Positions 6,775 to 7,921 of a stretch of DNA of 7,921 nucleotides are shown one piece after another. The translations under genes were made by a program, and so were the position numbers. Source of the DNA: an uncultured Prevotellaceae bacterium (GTDB lineage Bacteria > Bacteroidota > Bacteroidia > Bacteroidales > Bacteroidaceae); NCBI GenBank assembly GCA_947306845.1, contig CAMZHP010000150.1:1-7921 (forward strand), read 5' to 3'. Positions within the stretch are counted from its first letter, which is position 1. Each line of letters opens with the position of its first letter. The notes below the pieces were generated by a model. That model was not told the DNA's origin and made no database searches. It was given only the letters and a program-made list of their open reading frames with translations.

Positions 6775-7921
6775 ATGGACATCGAATTTGTAAGAAGCCG
6801 TTTCATCAAGCATTTTGATGGTCAGACAGGCAACATCTATCACTCACCTGGACGTATCAATCTCATTGGCGAGCACACCGACTATAATGGCGGTTTTGTG
6901 TTCCCTGGAGCAGTGGACTGCGGCATCATGGCAGAAATGCGCCCCAATGGGACAGAAAGCACCATCCGCGCCTATTCCATTGACTTGAAAGACCGCGTGG
7001 ACTTTGACTTCCACGATGGACAGGGTCCCCGCGCTACCTGGGCACGTTTCATCTATGGCATGGCGCTCGAGATGGAAGCCCTCGGTGTACCCGTGAAGGG
7101 CTTCAACATTGCCTTTGCAGGTGATGTGCCCCTTGGAGCAGGCATGTCGTCATCAGCGGCCATGGAGAGTTGTTTCGGATGCGGTCTGAATGACCTTTTC
7201 GGCGAGAACAAAGTGTCGAAATGGGACATCGCTCTTGCCGGCCAGGCCACAGAGCACAAGTATATCGGCGTGAACTGCGGTATCATGGACCAGTTTGCCA
7301 GTGTCTTTGGCAAGGCAGGCCATCTCATGCGCCTCGACTGCCGTTCCCGTGAGTTCGAATACTTCCCCTTCAATCCGGTAGGTTACAAGCTCGTGCTGCT
7401 CAACTCATGCGTGAAGCATGAACTGGTAGGCTCGCCCTATAACGACCGCCGCAACTCCTGCGAGAATGTGGTGAAGCATATTGCTGCCCGCCATCCGGAA
7501 GGAAAGTTTGAGACCCTGCGCGACTGCACTTGGGAGCAACTGGAGGAAGTACGTGCCGAGGTTGGCGAAGAGGACTACACCCGCGCACACTTCGTGCTGG
7601 GTGAGAAAGACCGTGTGCTGGCCGTCTGCGACGCTCTTGTCGCCGGTGACTACGAGACCGTAGGCAAGAAGATGTATGAGACTCATGAAGGACTCAGCAA
7701 AGAGTATGAGGTAAGCTGTGAGGAGCTCGACTTCCTCAACGACATCGCCAAGGCCAACGGCGTGACCGGAAGCCGCATCATGGGAGGCGGATTCGGTGGC
7801 TGCACCATCAACTTGGTGAAGGATGAACTCTATGATGCATTCATTGCAGATGCCAAGAAGAAATATTTCGAGAAATACGGCAAGGAGCCCAAGGTCATCG
7901 ACGTGGTGATCGGCGACGGCT
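6775..7921 (+). CDS. galK: Galactokinase (3' end just outside window)
   Basis: GalK is a cytoplasmic GHMP-family kinase that phosphorylates alpha-D-galactose to galactose 1-phosphate with ATP, the first committed step of the Leloir pathway. The frame is open from the ATG at 6775 (MDIEFVRSRF) to the window end; 382 residues are visible and only a few should be missing, since family members are near 380-390. The galactokinase signature GRINLIGEHTDYNGG at 26-40 carries the probable catalytic Arg27 and sugar-binding Glu33, His34 and Asp36. The GHMP nucleotide loop is PLGAGMSSSAAME at 119-131, the catalytic Asp172 lies in MDQFAS, and the C-terminal GHMP motif is GGGFGGCTINLV at 337-348. It follows the permease after 121 bases filled largely by the nonamer array. 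Frame and motifs are intact throughout, with no sign of decay. Confidence 0.97.
   Translation, partial: MDIEFVRSRFIKHFDGQTGNIYHSPGRINLIGEHTDYNGGFVFPGAVDCGIMAEMRPNGTESTIRAYSIDLKDRVDFDFHDGQGPRATWARFIYGMALEMEALGVPVKGFNIAFAGDVPLGAGMSSSAAMESCFGCGLNDLFGENKVSKWDIALAGQATEHKYIGVNCGIMDQFASVFGKAGHLMRLDCRSREFEYFPFNPVGYKLVLLNSCVKHELVGSPYNDRRNSCENVVKHIAARHPEGKFETLRDCTWEQLEEVRAEVGEEDYTRAHFVLGEKDRVLAVCDALVAGDYETVGKKMYETHEGLSKEYEVSCEELDFLNDIAKANGVTGSRIMGGGFGGCTINLVKDELYDAFIADAKKKYFEKYGKEPKVIDVVIGDG

Noticed and set aside
6399..6809. Open frame of 136 codons on the minus strand with FSR/ISR repeats
   Set aside because: The repeats are simply the reverse reading of the nonamer array, and the rest is antisense to the permease gene. 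There is no family signal and no leader.

Overview
The window reads as an ordinary chromosomal segment of a Bacteroidales bacterium, most likely Prevotella or a close relative. The evidence is threefold. The first gene is an ABC-F ATPase with a degenerate second ATPase domain, of a type I recall from this group. The genes lack Shine-Dalgarno-like leaders and have A-rich ones instead. The promoter before galM fits the Bacteroidetes -33 TTTG / -7 TAnnTTTG pattern. All genes lie on the + strand and coding density is high; the longest gap is 180 bases.

Layout: (1) 1-641, the 3' part of an ABC-F protein, followed by a factor-independent terminator. (2) 743-2562, grpE then dnaJ, the two co-chaperones of DnaK, separated by 44 bases. 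(3) 2743-4041, folC, folylpolyglutamate/dihydrofolate synthase. (4) 4137 to the window end, a galactose-use cluster: galM (mutarotase), a FucP/GluP-type MFS sugar permease, and galK (galactokinase), which lacks only its last few codons at the window edge. A promoter before galM probably drives the cluster. The permease would import the hexose, GalM would supply the alpha anomer, and GalK would make galactose 1-phosphate. galT and galE are not in the window.

I found no new defence system, mobile element, CRISPR array or RNA gene. The unexplained structure lies between genes. Three gaps carry short tandem repeats with different units: a heptamer (ATTRARR) after dnaJ, with a shorter trace between grpE and dnaJ; an octamer (CTAAACTY) just before folC; and a very regular nonamer before galK, in which CTAG recurs ten times at exactly 9-base intervals. 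A fourth gap, galM to permease, holds a long two-part inverted repeat. These are the parts most worth a second look.

All calls come from reading the sequence and from recalled family motifs; no database search was run.
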